Assembly: GCA_946902875.1 (NCBI GenBank)
Contig: OX336343.1
Coordinates: forward strand, 23,111,596-23,175,595
Origin: Nematopogon swammerdamellus
Lineage: Eukaryota; Arthropoda; Insecta; Lepidoptera; Adelidae
DNA length: 64,000 nt
Reading direction: 5' to 3'
Part shown: one piece after another, positions 62,433 to 64,000 of the stretch
How positions within the stretch are numbered: the stretch's first letter is position 1
Layout: every line of letters starts with the position of its first letter
Notes under the pieces: model-generated
The model's input: the letters and a program-made list of their open reading frames with translations, nothing else
Databases searched by the model: none
What the model was told of the DNA's origin: nothing
Position numbers and translations under genes: made by a program

Positions 62433-62557
62433 TTCGCATCAACATTCAACATCGTTACAAGAATTTGCATCAACACTCGACATCGTTACAAAAATTCGCA
62501 TCAACGTTCCACGTCGTTACAAAAATTCGCATCAACGCTCAACATCGTTACAAAATT
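62433..62557. repeat. 32-bp minisatellite, four units
   Basis: Unit: attcgcatcaac(a/g)(t/c)tc, (a/c)acatcgttacaaaa. Since 32 is not a multiple of three, translated units do not share a frame, which argues against coding. Confidence 0.9.
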
Positions 62558-62931
62558 ATCAAGTTTTTCGTCCCTCTAAATAAGTATGTGCGAGCCGTCT
62601 TGGCTGCGGAGGTCGCACCTTGGAAAGATTTATTAAATTTTACACGTTCGTTTCGTCGGCGGGGCGGGGCGGGGTGCGGAGGGGCCGTAGGGGGGGGGGG
62701 GGGAAGCACACGTGTTAATTAGAAGTTATTGATTGTTATTTTTCACGCCGATGAGCGAACGACGTGGCGGCGGCGGCGATATAAAAGTTTATATTCCTCC
62801 TCTGTGAAGTTTTTTTTTGGTAAATAATGTTGAAAGTAATTTGGTGGATGGGTCACAGGTAAGTACAAAGAAACTTCTTGCGTGTGACTTTAATTTAATT
62901 TGCTCTTAAATCGATTTATTTCTAACTTTCA
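62558..62931 (+). promoter_or_regulatory. Candidate promoter and short first exon of an unknown host gene
   Basis: Non-repeat, GC-rich upstream (62645-62703, G-rich with 13-14 G). A TATA box tataaaag is at 62780-62787, an ATG at 62827-62829 opening MLKVIWWMGH, and a strong splice donor cacag|gtaagtac at 62858/62859. A TATA box about 45 bp before a tiny coding first exon is a layout known from insect cuticle-protein genes. No downstream exon is visible before a SINE at 62932, and all of this could be chance. Confidence 0.25.
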
Positions 62932-63309
62932 GTCAGCCTCGGTAGCTCGCAGTGGTGCGGTCGGTCGACTGTTGTTAAGCAACCCTGAGCGCGGTCAGTA
63001 CTTGGATGGGTGACCGCTTGACCGTTGGAGGCAGACAGTGGTTCGGATTCCACGTAAAACTGTAGGTCCCTTCCCTTCTTAATAATGGTAGGGTTTATCC
63101 CGCCCGGGTTGACACTACCGCACTGAATGAAACGTCGGTCGAAACGGTTCTGTAAATAAATAGTTCGTGTTTTCTGTCCCGATCAGTGTAGCCGACATGA
63201 AATGAAGGGAAGCACTGACATGGCACCTAGCTCACCCGGTGTTATGGGCTGACATCACGGATGTTGTAGGTGATGTAGACAACCGTGTCAGTTTCCATAT
63301 AAAAAAAAA
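62932..63309 (+). repeat. S1 SINE, HH + core + tail 1
   Basis: Starts cagtcagcctcggtagctcg with a 2-bp insertion in box A, then gttaagcaaccctgagcgcg and tacttggatgggtgaccgct, core and tail 1, ending at catataaaaaaaaa. Confidence 0.9.
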
Positions 63310-63336
63310 TCTTTACACTAAGTAGGTATTTACGTA

Positions 63337-63430
63337 CTTTTTTTAAATGAAAACTAGCATGGGTGGCTGTGCTGAGGGACAGTGGTGCAGACTACAGAGC
63401 CATATTCACCTCTGCCCGTGTTACAACGCC
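63337..63430 (-). repeat. S3 tail 3 / LINE 3' end fragment
   Basis: T-run at 63338, then actagcatgggtggctgtgc, gagggacagtggtgcagac and cacctctgcccgtg. It diverges after about 63430. Confidence 0.65.
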
Positions 63431-64000
63431 CGGTGCCAAATTCAGATTTCAGATATTATATTTTGCCATAAAAAGTTAACAAATTCAAATCATTCTGCAC
63501 TACAAAGATCTGCATCGCAGAGTTAATTTGTCGTCAGTGTTACGTAGACATTGTGCGTTATCTAATATAGACAACATTAAAATAATAAGGAACGGATCAA
63601 ACAATAAAATGTACATTTCTAAACACCTACGAAAAGCCACAGAGTTTCGTCAAATTAATATCTAAAATTGAACAAAATCTATAGGTATTTACATTTGTAT
63701 TGTATTGTTGTATTGTTTATTGATCATTCATATGGCAGTAAGACTGCACTAGTTAAGATAGTCGAGACGATGAATGTCTTTAACCCGTTGACTGTGGAGC
63801 GGTCGATATCGACCGCTAGAGCACTATTTATTTATTTATTTATTATAGAATCAACATCTTTACAGGTACAATCAATTAAGTAGTAAAAACTTGTACAATA
63901 TTAAAGACAATAACAGATTCAAGCAATATTGATATAGTATGGTATAAACCACAGTATAGACGGAGAACATTTGAGTTGCATTGCAAGAAAGAGAGATAAT
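63431..64000. other. No gene; P-like fragment
   Basis: Positions 63695-63750 (tattgtattgttgtattgtt) and 63820-63870 (tttatttatttatta) resemble P-type LINE ends. No gene is seen to the window end. Confidence 0.35.

Overview
This window looks like intergenic or intronic DNA from a moth or butterfly (Lepidoptera). I infer this from the AT-rich background, the abundant short interspersed elements, a mariner transposon, and the dispersed 'ccggccaagtgcgagtcgg' repeats that are common in lepidopteran genomes. I found no host protein-coding gene, no intact tRNA or rRNA gene, and no CRISPR or prokaryotic feature. Short ORFs are almost all chance readings of repeats. The recognisable coding remnants all belong to mobile elements.

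The dominant component is a SINE system built from modules. Names used here: leader L (about 85 bp, starts near gtaccgtgtggggcc), hybrid head HH (a tRNA-like box A joined to the 3' half of 5S rRNA), a core (starts near gtaaaactgtaggtccc), and one of three tails. S1 elements carry tail 1 (…gtgatgtagccaaccgtgtc…cataaaa), with L, HH or both. S2 elements carry an ordinary tRNA-like head, a related core and tail 2. S3 is tail 3, which is also the 3' end of a LINE. A further family, LR, has the same leader L but a different body with a conserved hairpin and a TATG-rich end. I count roughly 30 S1, 8 S2, 5 S3 and 9 LR copies or fragments.

Layout: 1-9 kb holds S1 copies, one LR copy and a LINE with a restriction-like endonuclease, split by an S1. 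9-19 kb holds F repeats, pieces of Jockey-like LINEs, a 780-bp near-perfect palindrome (12702-13480) and a small TTA-flanked MITE. 19.9-26.0 kb is one 6-kb element with about 530-bp inverted ends and a 9-bp target duplication; it contains a broken gene of an unassigned, probably transposon-associated family. 26-37 kb holds a TA-flanked MITE, a mariner interrupted by a hAT-type MITE, and S2/LR/LINE pieces. 37-54 kb is a dense mix of F, G, I, J, S1, S2 and LR repeats plus a nested hAT-type element. 54-64 kb holds more SINEs, CpG-rich unique segments, two tandem-repeat arrays and one weak candidate for a TATA-driven first exon near 62.8 kb.

How the parts relate: the SINEs have internal Pol III-type promoter motifs and tails resembling LINE 3' ends, so they probably depend on LINE proteins in trans. 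MITEs with hAT-, mariner- and Harbinger-type ends imply autonomous partners elsewhere. Nesting gives a relative order of insertion at several sites. Family assignments rest on motif recall, and no database search was done.
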